Positions 16,366 to 25,071 of a stretch of 56,542 bases of DNA are shown piece by piece. Numbering within the stretch: position 1 is the stretch's first letter; each line of letters opens with the position of its first letter. The stretch lies in contig NZ_BAQK01000019.1 of the NCBI RefSeq assembly GCF_025994435.1, positions 1 through 56,542 on the forward strand. Direction: 5' to 3'. Made by a program: the position numbers and the translations under genes. The notes beneath the pieces were generated by a model. The model worked only from the letters and a program-made list of their open reading frames with translations. It ran no database searches and was not told the DNA's origin. The stretch is from Gluconacetobacter johannae (GTDB taxonomy: Bacteria; Pseudomonadota; Alphaproteobacteria; Acetobacterales; Acetobacteraceae).

Positions 16366-17943
16366 ATGGCCTCACAGACCCGACGCCAGCTTCTGACCGC
16401 GCTTGGTCTCGCGGGGGGAACCGCGGCCCTCTACCAGGCGATGACGGTCATGGGCCACGCGGCCGATTCACGATTTTCGGGGCCGCCGGCGCTGTCCGGC
16501 GCGCGCAAGGGGTCGAAGGTGCTTGTGCTGGGCGCCGGGCTGGCGGGGATGCTCGCCGCCTACGAATTACGCAAGGCGGGATATTCCGTTCGCATCCTGG
16601 AATATCAGGACCGCCCCGGCGGGCGGAACTGGACGCTGCGCGGCGGCGACCGCGTTGTGGAAATGGGCACGCCCGTCCAGAAAGTGGAGTTTTCGCCGGG
16701 GAACTACATCAATCCCGGTCCGTGGCGCATTCCCTATCACCATCGCGCCCTGCTGCATTATTGCAAACAGTTCGGCGTCGCGCTGGAACCGTTCATCCAG
16801 CTCAATTACAATGCGTTCGTCCAGAGCGCGGAGGCTTTCGGCGGCAAGCCGATGCGCTATCGCGATGTCGCGTGCGACTTCACCGGTGTCGTCGCCGAGC
16901 TTCTGGCGAAATCAATTGATGGGCACACGCTCGATCAGGAACTGACGCCGGACGATCGCGCGCAGCTGAAAGAGGCGATGCGTGGCTGGGGCCTGCTGGA
17001 CGAGAACCTGCGCTACACCAGCAGCGTGCATACCTCGACGCGCCGGGGATGGGAAAAGCGTCCGGGGGGCGGCCCGGACGGCGCGCCCGTGCCCTCGCAC
17101 CTGCTCGACCGGCACGAGCTGTTCAAGCCGGGCATGTGGCAGTCCCTGGCATTTTTCATGAATTACGAGATGCAGACGACGATGTTCCAGCCGGTCGGCG
17201 GCGTGGACATGATCGGCAAGGGCTTCGCCAGACAGGTCGCCGACCTTATCACCATGCATGCGCGCGTCACCCGCATCGCCCAGGACCCGCACGGCGTGCG
17301 CGTGACGTGGGAACATACCGCAAGCGGCAAGGTCTCGGAGGAGACCGCCGACTGGTGCGTCTGCACCATCCCGCTTTCGGTGCTGAGCCAGATCGACGTC
17401 CAGGTCGCCCCCGCCATGAAGGCCGCGATCGGCGCCGTGCCCTATACCTCGCACATCAAGATGGGGCTGGAGTTCAAGCGCCGGTTCTGGGAGCAGGACG
17501 ACGACATCTATGGCGGCATAAGCTTTACCAGCGGCGAGATCTCGCAGGTTTCCTATCCCAGCTACGGCTATCATTCATCCGGGCCGGGCGTGCTGCTTGG
17601 CGCCTATACCAAGAACATGGCCGGCCTGGACATCGCAGGTATGTCGCCCGCCGAACGGATCGAGACCGGCCTGGCGCAGGGCTCGGTCCTGCATCCGCAA
17701 TATCGCAAGGAGTTCAGCAACGGCGCCTCGGTGGCCTGGAGCCGCATTCCCTGGTCGCTGGGCTGCTGCGCCATCTGGAGCGAGGAGAGCCGCAGGCAGC
17801 ACTATCGCACGCTGACGGAAATGGACGGGCGCATCGTGCTGGCGGGCGAGCACGCCTCGTACCTCGGCTGCTGGCAGGAGGGGGCGATCCTGTCGTCTCT
17901 CGATGCGATAACGCGACTTCACAAGCGGGCGCAGGAGGCCTGA
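16366..17943 (+). CDS. Tat-exported flavin amine oxidase/dehydrogenase
   Basis: A 525-residue flavin-containing amine oxidase (MAO/LAAO/NicA2 superfamily). The N-terminus TRRQLL plus a hydrophobic stretch and 'GHAA' is a Tat-type signal, placing it in the periplasm. FAD-binding elements are GAGLAG (56-61), the acidic strand end with 'QDRPGGR', and the C-terminal 'GEHASYLGCWQEGAILSS'. The start at 16366 is chosen because the signal begins there; the longer frame is implausible. The gene ends two bases before a cytochrome c gene. In NicA2-type enzymes a partner cytochrome c, not oxygen, takes the electrons, so this is probably an amine or amino-acid dehydrogenase feeding the respiratory chain. 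The substrate is unknown. Confidence 0.85.
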   Translation: MASQTRRQLLTALGLAGGTAALYQAMTVMGHAADSRFSGPPALSGARKGSKVLVLGAGLAGMLAAYELRKAGYSVRILEYQDRPGGRNWTLRGGDRVVEMGTPVQKVEFSPGNYINPGPWRIPYHHRALLHYCKQFGVALEPFIQLNYNAFVQSAEAFGGKPMRYRDVACDFTGVVAELLAKSIDGHTLDQELTPDDRAQLKEAMRGWGLLDENLRYTSSVHTSTRRGWEKRPGGGPDGAPVPSHLLDRHELFKPGMWQSLAFFMNYEMQTTMFQPVGGVDMIGKGFARQVADLITMHARVTRIAQDPHGVRVTWEHTASGKVSEETADWCVCTIPLSVLSQIDVQVAPAMKAAIGAVPYTSHIKMGLEFKRRFWEQDDDIYGGISFTSGEISQVSYPSYGYHSSGPGVLLGAYTKNMAGLDIAGMSPAERIETGLAQGSVLHPQYRKEFSNGASVAWSRIPWSLGCCAIWSEESRRQHYRTLTEMDGRIVLAGEHASYLGCWQEGAILSSLDAITRLHKRAQEA

Positions 17944-17945
17944 GC

Positions 17946-18362
17946 ATGAACAGCCATATCCTGCGCGCGCTCGTCATCGCGGGCCTTGCCGCTTTCCCGG
18001 TCGCAGCCCTGGCCGATTCCCCCGGTGCGGGGGGCGAGCGCAAAAGCGACATGCAATCCGGCGCCGAGGTCTATCGCCATGTCTGCCAGGCCTGCCACAT
18101 GGCGGACGGCAAGGGCGGCAAGGGGGCCGCGGTCATTCCGGCGCTGGCCGGCAATCCCAAGCTGGCGATCTCGGCCTATCCCGCCGGGGTGGTGCTCAAC
18201 GGCTTCGGGGCGATGCCGTGGTTCAACGGCACGCTGAGTCCCGAGCAGATCGCGAATGTCATCAATTATGTCCGCACGCATTTCGGCAACAGCTATGCCG
18301 ACACGCTGTCGGCGGACGATGTGAAGGCCATGGCAGGCCCCGTGCCCCACGTGACGCACTGA
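17946..18362 (+). CDS. Periplasmic c-type cytochrome, partner of the flavin amine dehydrogenase
   Basis: A 138-residue class I cytochrome c. A cleavable Sec signal (about 1-23, ending ALA-DS) precedes a single haem site C47-Q-A-C50-H51. The methionine of 'GFGAMPWF' is the probable sixth ligand. The C-terminal helix 'QIANVINYVRTHFGN' is typical of this fold. It begins two bases after the flavoenzyme stop, so the pair is translationally linked. The likely role is to accept electrons from the reduced flavin and pass them to a terminal oxidase. Confidence 0.9.
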   Translation: MNSHILRALVIAGLAAFPVAALADSPGAGGERKSDMQSGAEVYRHVCQACHMADGKGGKGAAVIPALAGNPKLAISAYPAGVVLNGFGAMPWFNGTLSPEQIANVINYVRTHFGNSYADTLSADDVKAMAGPVPHVTH

Positions 18363-18425
18363 TCCCGCCCGTAGGATCGTACGGCAAAGTCCTCTGGAAC
18401 CCGGTCGTTTATCCCCGACCGGGGT

Positions 18426-18464
18426 CCAGGGCCTCAGGCCCTGGTGGGTTCGGGCAACGCCCGA
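18426..18464. repeat. Modular palindromic repeat, copy 3 (C-D)
   Basis: C, CCAGGGCCTCAGGCCCTGG (18426-18444), then 'tgggt', then D, TCGGGCAACGCCCGA (18450-18464). It is preceded by the shared 'gaccggggt' spacer. It lies between the cytochrome c gene and the LysR gene. Confidence 0.85.
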
Positions 18465-18549
18465 CCTTCCTTTCCCTGTAACGCGGCCCCTATGGGACCC
18501 CGCCCCGAAGCGGTAGGGTTGCGAAGGCATCCTTGGTCGGGCGGTTCGT

Positions 18550-19455
18550 GTGTTCCTACGTCAGTTGAGCTATCTGGTCGCGCTTGACCGTTTTCGGCAT
18601 TTTTCCCGTGCCGCGGAGCATTGCGGCGTGTCCCAGCCCGCGCTTTCCGCCGCCATCCGGCAACTGGAGCACGAACTCGGCGTCACGGTCGTGCTCCGCA
18701 ACCGGCGGGTGTTCGGCTTCACCGCCGAAGGCGAGCGGGTTCTGGCCTGGGCGAAGCAGAGCATCGCGGCGCTGGACGGTCTGCGGCAGGAGGCGCAGTT
18801 CGCCCATGAAGTCGCCGGGGGCAGCCTGTCCATCGGCACGATGCCGCCCGCCATCCAGATCGTTCCGCTGCTGATGGAAAGCCTGCGGGCGGCGGTGCCG
18901 GCGCTGCACCTGTCGGTCAACGTCGCGGCCAGCGCGGACATCCTGCGCGACCTGGGCGACCAGCGGATCCAGATGGGGCTGATGTATCTGGACCAGGTGC
19001 CTGCCGACGGGCCGTTTGAAACCCGGCATCTCTACGCGGAACAGCTCGTGCTTGCGGCCTCGTCCCAGGTCAGCCTGCCCAACCGGACCGCCTGCCGCTG
19101 GGACGAGGCGGCGCGGCTGCCGCTGTGCCTGCTCGGGCGGTCGATGAGAAGCCGGCAGATCGTCGATGCGTGTTTCCGCGAGGCCGGGTGCGAGCCGGCG
19201 GTGTATCTGGAGACGAATTCGCTGGAACTGCTGCATGCCGAACTTCAGGCGGGGCGCCTCGCGACGATCCTGCCCACGGCCGCGCTGCCGGCGGGACGCG
19301 AGACGGTGGCCCCGCTCCAGATCCGGCGTCTCAGCCCCTGCCCGACGCCCGGGGTGGGGCTGGTACGCCTGCGCCAGCCGGTGGTGACGGCCCTGATGGC
19401 GCGAAGCTGGGAGGTCGCCTGCGGGCTGGTGCTGGACGACGCGCTCAAGCTGTAG
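18550..19455 (+). CDS. LysR-family transcriptional regulator
   Basis: A 301-residue LysR regulator. The N-terminal winged HTH is visible (RHFSRAAEHCGVSQPALSAAI, then EHELGVTVVLRNRR), followed by a two-lobed periplasmic-binding-like effector domain (about 90-300). The start is GTG at 18550, which places the HTH at the normal distance from the N-terminus. It lies downstream of the flavin amine dehydrogenase and cytochrome c genes on the same strand and may regulate them or the divergent receptor; a candidate box lies at 16204-16219. The FUSC transporter follows and is an alternative target. Confidence 0.88.
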   Translation: MFLRQLSYLVALDRFRHFSRAAEHCGVSQPALSAAIRQLEHELGVTVVLRNRRVFGFTAEGERVLAWAKQSIAALDGLRQEAQFAHEVAGGSLSIGTMPPAIQIVPLLMESLRAAVPALHLSVNVAASADILRDLGDQRIQMGLMYLDQVPADGPFETRHLYAEQLVLAASSQVSLPNRTACRWDEAARLPLCLLGRSMRSRQIVDACFREAGCEPAVYLETNSLELLHAELQAGRLATILPTAALPAGRETVAPLQIRRLSPCPTPGVGLVRLRQPVVTALMARSWEVACGLVLDDALKL

Positions 19456-19549
19456 GGCGCTTCATAAACGGTCGTTATGATGAGATCACGACAAACGCTT
19501 GGACGCGCGCCCCGCCGCGCCGCAGCCTGTCGTTTTTCGGGGCGGGACC

Positions 19550-21385
19550 ATGTCAGGCGCGGTGGGAAGAATGGCCGATTCCGGGGCCAGGACATGGGTC
19601 CGGACATGGGGCCATGCATGGGGCAGGCCCTGGACCATGCCATGGCGGTGGCTTCTGGCGCCGTCGCCGGCCGACCTGGGGTTCGCCGTCCGCACGTCGC
19701 TGGCGGCGATACTGTCGCTTCTGATTGCGATGTGGATGGAACTGGACAGCCCGCAGTGGGCGCCGCTTTCCGTCTGGGTCGTGGCGACGGCGTCGCGGGG
19801 CGAATCGCTGTCCAAGGCGCGCTGGCGTCTGGTGGGCACGGCGGTGGGGTGCTGCGCGGGGGTGGCGCTGATTGCCGCGTTTCCCCAGGAAAGCGGCCTG
19901 TTCTTCGTGGGGCTGGCGCTGTGGATGGGTCTCTGCTGCGGGTGCGCGACGTTCTTTGACGGGTATCGCAGCTACGGCCTGCTGGTCACGAGCTTCACGT
20001 CGGCGATCGTCGCGACCGGGGCCATCAGCCAGCCCGATCATGTTTTCGACGTCGCGATGGCGCGGGGCACCTATATCGTGCTGGGCATCGCGTGCGAGGC
20101 CGGGATGGCGGCGCTGTTCCTGCCGGGCGTCCGGGCGGCGGCGCGCGAACGGCTGCCCGGCCGGCTGCGCGGGCTGGCCGACAGGGTGGCATCCGGTGTG
20201 ACGGCATCGCCGCCGGGCCGGCTGGATGTCGAGGCGGAAAGCGGCCTTCTGGCCGATCTGGTGGCGGTCAACGCGCGGGTCGAATTCGATGTGCTGGAAA
20301 TGGGCGCGGGCCAGGGACGAAGCGCCGACCACGCGCGCGCCGCGCTGGCCCACCTGCTGGCGGTGCTGGCCCGCGCGCGCAGCGGCGTGCGGGGCGCGGC
20401 GCTCGACCGGGATCTCGGCGCGGCAAGGCGGCATATCCAGGCGATCATGTCGCCACGGGCGCGGGACCCTTTCAGGTTCGGCAGCCATTCTCCGCGCCAG
20501 GCGATCGAGGCCCTGCATAACGGCCTGCGGGCGGCGGTGGGGATTATCGGCGCATGGCTGGTCTGGGAGGTGACGGCATGGCCCGCCGGCCCGGCCTTCG
20601 TGTCGTTCGTGGCGCTGGTCTACGGGCTTCTGGCGACGCGCGAGGTCCCGGCGCTGGCGTCCGCCGGGTTCTATCGCGGGGCGATGTGGTGCGCGGGGGT
20701 CGCGGGACTGTATGTCGCGCTGGTGATCCCGGCCGTCACGTCGCCGGAATGCCTGGTGCTGCTGCTGCTCGTTCCCATGATCGCGGGCGGGCTGGCCGCG
20801 CGGACGTCCCGGCTGGTCAATCATGCCTTCGCGTTCAACCTGTTCTTTCCCGTGCTGCTCGGCCCGTCGAACCTGGGGCGTTATGACGAGGTCTCGTTTC
20901 TCAACGGGGCACTGGCCTTCCTGGCGGCCGTTCTGTTCGCACGGCTGACCTTCGGACTGGTGCTTCCCTTCAGGGCGGACAGCCATCTGAGGCGCACGGC
21001 GGCCTGGGTGGAGCGGCGGCTGCGCGCCCTGGCGCGCGGCAATGACGCATCGTCGGTCCCCCGGTGGCTCGCGGCGAATGCCGACAGCATGGTGCGCGCG
21101 GTGCGGACCTGCCGCGACGTCCCCCGCGACGAGATGCTGCGGTACATGGGCCGGCACCTGGACGCCATGGCGCTGGGCATGTGGGTGATCGAACTGCGTG
21201 ACGCGGCCCGCTCCGAAGACCTTCCCGCCGGCGTGCGCGTACGTCTGCGGGTCTTTCTCAGGGCCTGGCTGCGCCAGGGCGAGCAGGCGCGGGGCGTGGC
21301 CCGGCAGGTGTTGCGCGATGTCCAACGACACCCGGACATCAGGCCGGACGTGCTGACGGCGTTGCGGGGAATTGCGGAACGATAG
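19550..21385 (+). CDS. FUSC-family (fusaric acid/aromatic acid efflux) membrane protein
   Basis: A protein of about 611 residues with two sets of membrane helices separated by a long cytosolic stretch, the layout of the FUSC / AaeB-like exporter family. The first set starts with 'ADLGFAVRTSLAAILSLLIAMWMELDSPQWAPLSVWVV', the usual N-terminal signature (quoted here across two helices), and a second set begins near residue 320. These proteins export aromatic acids with a membrane-fusion partner, but no such partner gene is nearby. The frame opens with TTG at 19499; ATG 19550 or 19571 is more plausible and 19550 is used, with weak ribosome-binding sites for all. It may be cotranscribed with or controlled by the preceding LysR gene. 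Confidence 0.82.
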   Translation: MSGAVGRMADSGARTWVRTWGHAWGRPWTMPWRWLLAPSPADLGFAVRTSLAAILSLLIAMWMELDSPQWAPLSVWVVATASRGESLSKARWRLVGTAVGCCAGVALIAAFPQESGLFFVGLALWMGLCCGCATFFDGYRSYGLLVTSFTSAIVATGAISQPDHVFDVAMARGTYIVLGIACEAGMAALFLPGVRAAARERLPGRLRGLADRVASGVTASPPGRLDVEAESGLLADLVAVNARVEFDVLEMGAGQGRSADHARAALAHLLAVLARARSGVRGAALDRDLGAARRHIQAIMSPRARDPFRFGSHSPRQAIEALHNGLRAAVGIIGAWLVWEVTAWPAGPAFVSFVALVYGLLATREVPALASAGFYRGAMWCAGVAGLYVALVIPAVTSPECLVLLLLVPMIAGGLAARTSRLVNHAFAFNLFFPVLLGPSNLGRYDEVSFLNGALAFLAAVLFARLTFGLVLPFRADSHLRRTAAWVERRLRALARGNDASSVPRWLAANADSMVRAVRTCRDVPRDEMLRYMGRHLDAMALGMWVIELRDAARSEDLPAGVRVRLRVFLRAWLRQGEQARGVARQVLRDVQRHPDIRPDVLTALRGIAER

Positions 21386-21415
21386 CCGTCTGCCCCATCG
21401 CGCAACGAAGGAAGA

Positions 21416-21525
21416 TCGGGCTTTGCCCGAACCCACCAGGGCCTGAGGCCCTGGACCCCGATCATGATGAAACGACTGGGTTTCCAAAGGGCCAGGCCCT
21501 TTGGTGGGTCAAGGGCAACGCCCTT
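21416..21525 (+). repeat. Modular palindromic repeat, copy 4 (full D-C-B-A)
   Basis: D, TCGGGCTTTGCCCGA (21416-21430); C, CCAGGGCCTGAGGCCCTGG (21436-21454); B, CCAAAGGGC-CAG-GCCCTTTGG (21484-21504); A, AAGGGCAACGCCCTT (21511-21525). It follows the FUSC gene and precedes ung by 52 bases. Confidence 0.9.
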
Positions 21526-21577
21526 GCCTTCGCATTCCGCCGCATCTGGTTTAAATGTGGCCCCAGGGAGAACCGCA

Positions 21578-22270
21578 ATGACGGCAGAAACGGTCAGATT
21601 GTCCGAAAGCTGGAAAAAGGCGCTCGCGGCCGAATTCGATGCGCCTTACATGCGTACGCTGAAGGATTTTCTGATCGCGTCGAAGAACAGCGGCAAGGTC
21701 ATTTTCCCAAAGGGGAACGAGTATTTTCGCGCACTGGACCTGACGCCGCTCGGGACCGTAAAGGTCGTCATCCTGGGGCAGGACCCCTACCATGGGGAAG
21801 GCCAGGCCCACGGGTTGTGCTTCAGCGTCAGGCCGGGCGTCAGGGTTCCGCCCTCGCTGGTCAATATCTACAAGGAAATGCAGGCCGACCTCGGCATCCC
21901 GCCGGCGCGCCACGGCTATCTGGAGCATTGGGCGAAGCAGGGTGTGCTGCTGCTGAACAGCGTGTTGACCGTCGAACGCGCCTGCGCCGCATCGCATCAG
22001 GGCAAGGGCTGGGAACGCTTCACCGATGCGGTCATCGCCCGCGTCAACGCGCAGGAGACGCCGGCCGTCTTCATGCTGTGGGGCGCCTACGCCCAGAGGA
22101 AGGCCGCCTTCGTCGATTCGTCGAAGCATCTGGTCCTGAAGGCGCCGCACCCGTCGCCGCTTTCGGCGCATAACGGCTTTTTCGGCTCCCGGCATTTTTC
22201 CCAGGCCAACGACTTCCTGATCCGAAACGGGCTGACGCCGATCGACTGGAAATTGCCCGATACCCCCTGA
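21578..22270 (+). CDS. ung: Uracil-DNA glycosylase, family 1
   Basis: A 230-residue family 1 UDG that excises uracil from DNA. Motif 1 GQDPYH is at 67-72 with catalytic D69. The Leu-loop motif HPSPLSA and following 'GFFGSRHFSQAN' are intact. Length and order are canonical. Start ATG 21578 has AGGGAG (21565-21570) upstream; the longer frame reads through the repeat and is rejected. It is flanked on both sides by full copies of the palindromic repeat. Confidence 0.96.
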   Translation: MTAETVRLSESWKKALAAEFDAPYMRTLKDFLIASKNSGKVIFPKGNEYFRALDLTPLGTVKVVILGQDPYHGEGQAHGLCFSVRPGVRVPPSLVNIYKEMQADLGIPPARHGYLEHWAKQGVLLLNSVLTVERACAASHQGKGWERFTDAVIARVNAQETPAVFMLWGAYAQRKAAFVDSSKHLVLKAPHPSPLSAHNGFFGSRHFSQANDFLIRNGLTPIDWKLPDTP

Positions 22271-22311
22271 AGGCGTCCCGCGCGCGGCCCTTATCGTAGC
22301 GCGGGGTGCGG

Positions 22312-22424
22312 CCAGGGCTCTGCCCTGGACCCGGCAGGGCCTGAGGCCCTGCACCCCAATCATTTGATAACGAATGGGTTTCCAAAGGGCGACTGCCCTT
22401 TGGTGGGTCAAGGGCAACGCCCTT
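22312..22424 (+). repeat. Modular palindromic repeat, copy 5 (full, with compensated arms)
   Basis: D position holds CCAGGGCTCTGCCCTGG (22312-22328); C is GCAGGGCCTGAGGCCCTGC (22334-22352), where both outer C/G bases have swapped so the stem still pairs; B has CCAAAGGGC and GCCCTTTGG arms around GACT (22382-22403); A is AAGGGCAACGCCCTT (22410-22424). It lies between convergent ung and the FMN dehydrogenase gene. Confidence 0.9.
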
Positions 22425-22436
22425 GGCGGGGACATC

Positions 22437-23675
22437 TCATGCGTCAGTCTTTCGGAAAGCTGGGATCAGGCACGCGGGGCCGATGTCGGCCAGCGTGGCG
22501 AGGCCAAGCTGCGCCATGTCCAGGTCGACCTCGCGGCGCAGCAGCCCGGCCGCATGGCGCACGCCGGCTTCGCCGGCCAGGGCGGCGGCGTAGAGGAACG
22601 GGCGGCCGATCAGCACGAAATCCGCCCCCAGGGCCAGCGCCTTCAGGATGTCGCCGCCCCGGCGGAAGCCGCTGTCGACCAGCACCGCCATGTCGCCGCT
22701 TGCATCGCGGACCGCGCCCAGCATGTCCATGGGCGACGCCACACCGTCCAGCTGGCGGCCGCCATGGTTCGAGACGACGATGCCGTCGGCGCCATGCTGC
22801 CGCGCCAGGCGGGCATCGGCGGGCGACAGCACCCCTTTCAGCACCAGCGTCCCCTGCCATGACCGGCGGATCTGCCGCACATGATCCCAGGTGAAGGCGC
22901 CGTCCCCGCCGATGAAGCTGACCTGACGCGAGAACAGGCCCGGCCCCCCGCGCGGCCGGATGTTGGAAATGACCGGCACCCCCTGGCGCGCCAGGGTGCG
23001 GGCCGCGGTGCCCAGCAGCCAGCGCGGATGGGCCAGCCCGTCGGCGACCAGGCGCGCGTTCGGGCGCAGGGGCATGGTGTAGCCGTTGCGCCGTTCGGCC
23101 TCGCGGTTCGATCCGGCGGGGACGTCCACCGTCACCACCAGCACCCTAATTCCGGCGGCGGCGACGCGGGCCAGCATGCCGTCGATATGGACCGGGGCCG
23201 GCGGCAGGTAGGCGGCGAACCAGATGCCGGGATTGACCGCCGCCACCGCCTCCATCGGCGTGATGGAATTGGCGCTGAGCACGAACGGCAGGTTGGCGGC
23301 GCGCGCGGCCCGCGCCATCCGCATATCGGCATCGAAGGCCGCCACCGCCGCGGCGCCCATGGGCGCGATGCCGAACGGCACGTCATAGCGATGGCCGAAC
23401 AGGGTGCGCGCCGGCGTGCGCGACGCCACGTCGCGCAGGATCCGCGTCACGAAATGCCAGCGGCCGAAGGCGGCGCGATTGTCGCGCACCGCCCCGCCGT
23501 CGGCCGCGCCGCCGCTGGCATAGCCGTAGATGGCGCGGGGCAGGCGATGGCGCGCGGCGGCCTCGAAATCATCGAGGTTGAGATAGCGCCCCCACAGGCG
23601 CGGGACCGGCGCGGCCGCCGCCGTGGCGGACGACATACCCACAGGACGTGTCGGCACAATGGACAGAACGGTCAT
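22437..23675 (-). CDS. FMN-dependent 2-hydroxyacid dehydrogenase (LldD/glycolate oxidase family)
   Basis: A 412-residue TIM-barrel flavoprotein of the L-lactate dehydrogenase / glycolate oxidase / mandelate dehydrogenase family. 'APMGAAAVAAFDADMRMARAA' is the FMN-binding N-terminal block, and VSNHGGRQLDG (about residue 300) carries the active-site histidine and arginine. 'VDSGFRRGGDILKALALGA' is the FMN-phosphate loop. It would oxidise an L-2-hydroxyacid, passing electrons to quinone or oxygen. It leads into a row of genes for four-carbon sugars and sugar acids on the same strand and is only 31 bases from the MFS gene, so its substrate may be a short hydroxy-acid such as a tetronate; that is inferred. 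Confidence 0.88.
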   Translation of the reverse strand: MTVLSIVPTRPVGMSSATAAAAPVPRLWGRYLNLDDFEAAARHRLPRAIYGYASGGAADGGAVRDNRAAFGRWHFVTRILRDVASRTPARTLFGHRYDVPFGIAPMGAAAVAAFDADMRMARAARAANLPFVLSANSITPMEAVAAVNPGIWFAAYLPPAPVHIDGMLARVAAAGIRVLVVTVDVPAGSNREAERRNGYTMPLRPNARLVADGLAHPRWLLGTAARTLARQGVPVISNIRPRGGPGLFSRQVSFIGGDGAFTWDHVRQIRRSWQGTLVLKGVLSPADARLARQHGADGIVVSNHGGRQLDGVASPMDMLGAVRDASGDMAVLVDSGFRRGGDILKALALGADFVLIGRPFLYAAALAGEAGVRHAAGLLRREVDLDMAQLGLATLADIGPACLIPAFRKTDA

Positions 23676-23697
23676 GTCATTGATCCCTGATCGGGGT

Positions 23698-23736
23698 CCA
23701 GGGCCTCAGGCCCTGGTGGGTTCGGGCAACGCCCGA
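23698..23736. repeat. Modular palindromic repeat, copy 6 (C-D), inside the end of a gene
   Basis: C at 23698-23716 and D, TCGGGCAACGCCCGA, at 23722-23736. The MFS gene reads through D and stops at the TGA contained in C (23706-23708), so its last residues are repeat-encoded. Confidence 0.85.
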
Positions 23737-25025
23737 CCTGCCGCCGGGGTTCTGCCGGCCAGCGGCGGCAACGGGGCGATCGGCCCCACGACGAACAGAT
23801 AGGTCATCGCCCCCAGCACGCAGAACCCGCCGGTGATGCACAGCGGCGCGATGAACGAGCCGCCGGTGATCTTGAGGATGACGCCGGTCATGGTCGCGGT
23901 CAGGATGCCCGACAGGTTGGCCGCCCCGTTCTGGATGCCGCTGAGCGAGGCGACATGCGCCGCACTGGGGGCGACGTCGGCGGGCAGCGACCAGATATTG
24001 GCGCCGGCCAAGGCGATGCCCGCATAGGCCGTGGTGAAGAATGCCAGGCACAGCGCGTCGCTGCGCGTAAAGGCCGACAGCGTGATGACCGACGACAGCA
24101 GCATGCCGCCGACCAGGCAGGTCTTGCGCGCGGCGGTCAGGCTCCAGCCCGCGCGGTACAGCCGGTCCGACGTCCAGCCACCGATCCAGGCGGACGGCAC
24201 CGCCGCCAGGCCCGGCAGCATGCCCAGCACGCCCAGTCGATGCAGCGAGAAATTGCGTGCCTGCACCAGGTAGGTCGGAAACCAGGTGGTGTAGAAATAG
24301 AAGACGAAATTCAGGCAGAAGAAGCCGATCATCATCCCCCACACCGTCCGGTAGCGGAACAGGGCGCGGAACGGCACCGCCGCCCCTGCCTGGGCGCCCT
24401 GGGCCTGCGCGGCGGGCTGCGCCGCCCGCAACGCCGCCAGTTCCCGCGCGGTGACGCCGGGATGGCGGTCCGGATCGCGATAGAGCAGCAGCCACGCCAC
24501 CACCCACGCCACCCCCACCAGCCCGGTGACGACGAAGGCCAGACGCCAGCCGGTAAAGCTGATGAGCAGCGCGATCAGCGGCATCGACAGCGCCGACCCG
24601 GCGCGCGACCCGCTGTCGAAGATGCCCGAGGCCAGCCCGCGTTCGCGGGTGGGGAACCATTGGGCCGCGACCTTGGTGTTGCACGGATAGCTTCCCGCCT
24701 CGCCGACGCCCAGCGCGAAGCGGCAGCCGAACAGCAGCGCCGCGCTGTTGACCACCGAGGTGACGGCCGTGAAGAACGACCACCACAGCACGGCGACGGC
24801 ATAGGTCAGGCGCGGCCCCAGCCGGTCGACCACCAGGCCCGCCGGCACCTGCATGGCCGCATAGGTCCAGAAGAAGCCGCTGAGCACCACGCCCAGCACC
24901 GCCGGGCCAAGATGCAGGTCGCGCGCGATGAAGGGGGCCGCGACCGATACGGTCGCCCGGTCGATATAATTGATCGTCGTGGCCGCGAAGCACAGGATGA
25001 CCATGATCCATCGTAGCCGTGGCAT
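23706..25025 (-). CDS. MFS transporter, anion:cation symporter (ACS) type
   Basis: A 439-residue, 12-helix carrier. TM1 carries 'NYIDRATVSVAAPFI', the usual ACS-family start, followed by 'GLVVDRLGPR', the loop 2-3 motif, and 'FALGVGEAGSYP'. ACS carriers import organic anions and hydroxy-acids such as galactonate, glucarate, tartrate or 4-hydroxyphenylacetate. It lies between the FMN dehydrogenase and the TPI-like gene on the same strand. Start ATG 25025 directly precedes TM1. The C-terminal tail 'ALPEPTRA' is encoded by the palindromic repeat, and the stop codon lies within it, so the natural end may have been replaced. Confidence 0.88.
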   Translation of the reverse strand: MPRLRWIMVILCFAATTINYIDRATVSVAAPFIARDLHLGPAVLGVVLSGFFWTYAAMQVPAGLVVDRLGPRLTYAVAVLWWSFFTAVTSVVNSAALLFGCRFALGVGEAGSYPCNTKVAAQWFPTRERGLASGIFDSGSRAGSALSMPLIALLISFTGWRLAFVVTGLVGVAWVVAWLLLYRDPDRHPGVTARELAALRAAQPAAQAQGAQAGAAVPFRALFRYRTVWGMMIGFFCLNFVFYFYTTWFPTYLVQARNFSLHRLGVLGMLPGLAAVPSAWIGGWTSDRLYRAGWSLTAARKTCLVGGMLLSSVITLSAFTRSDALCLAFFTTAYAGIALAGANIWSLPADVAPSAAHVASLSGIQNGAANLSGILTATMTGVILKITGGSFIAPLCITGGFCVLGAMTYLFVVGPIAPLPPLAGRTPAAGRALPEPTRA

Positions 25026-25071
25026 GGCGCGATACTCCGAACGGAAAGGGGGAAGCGCGCGGGGTCGCCGC

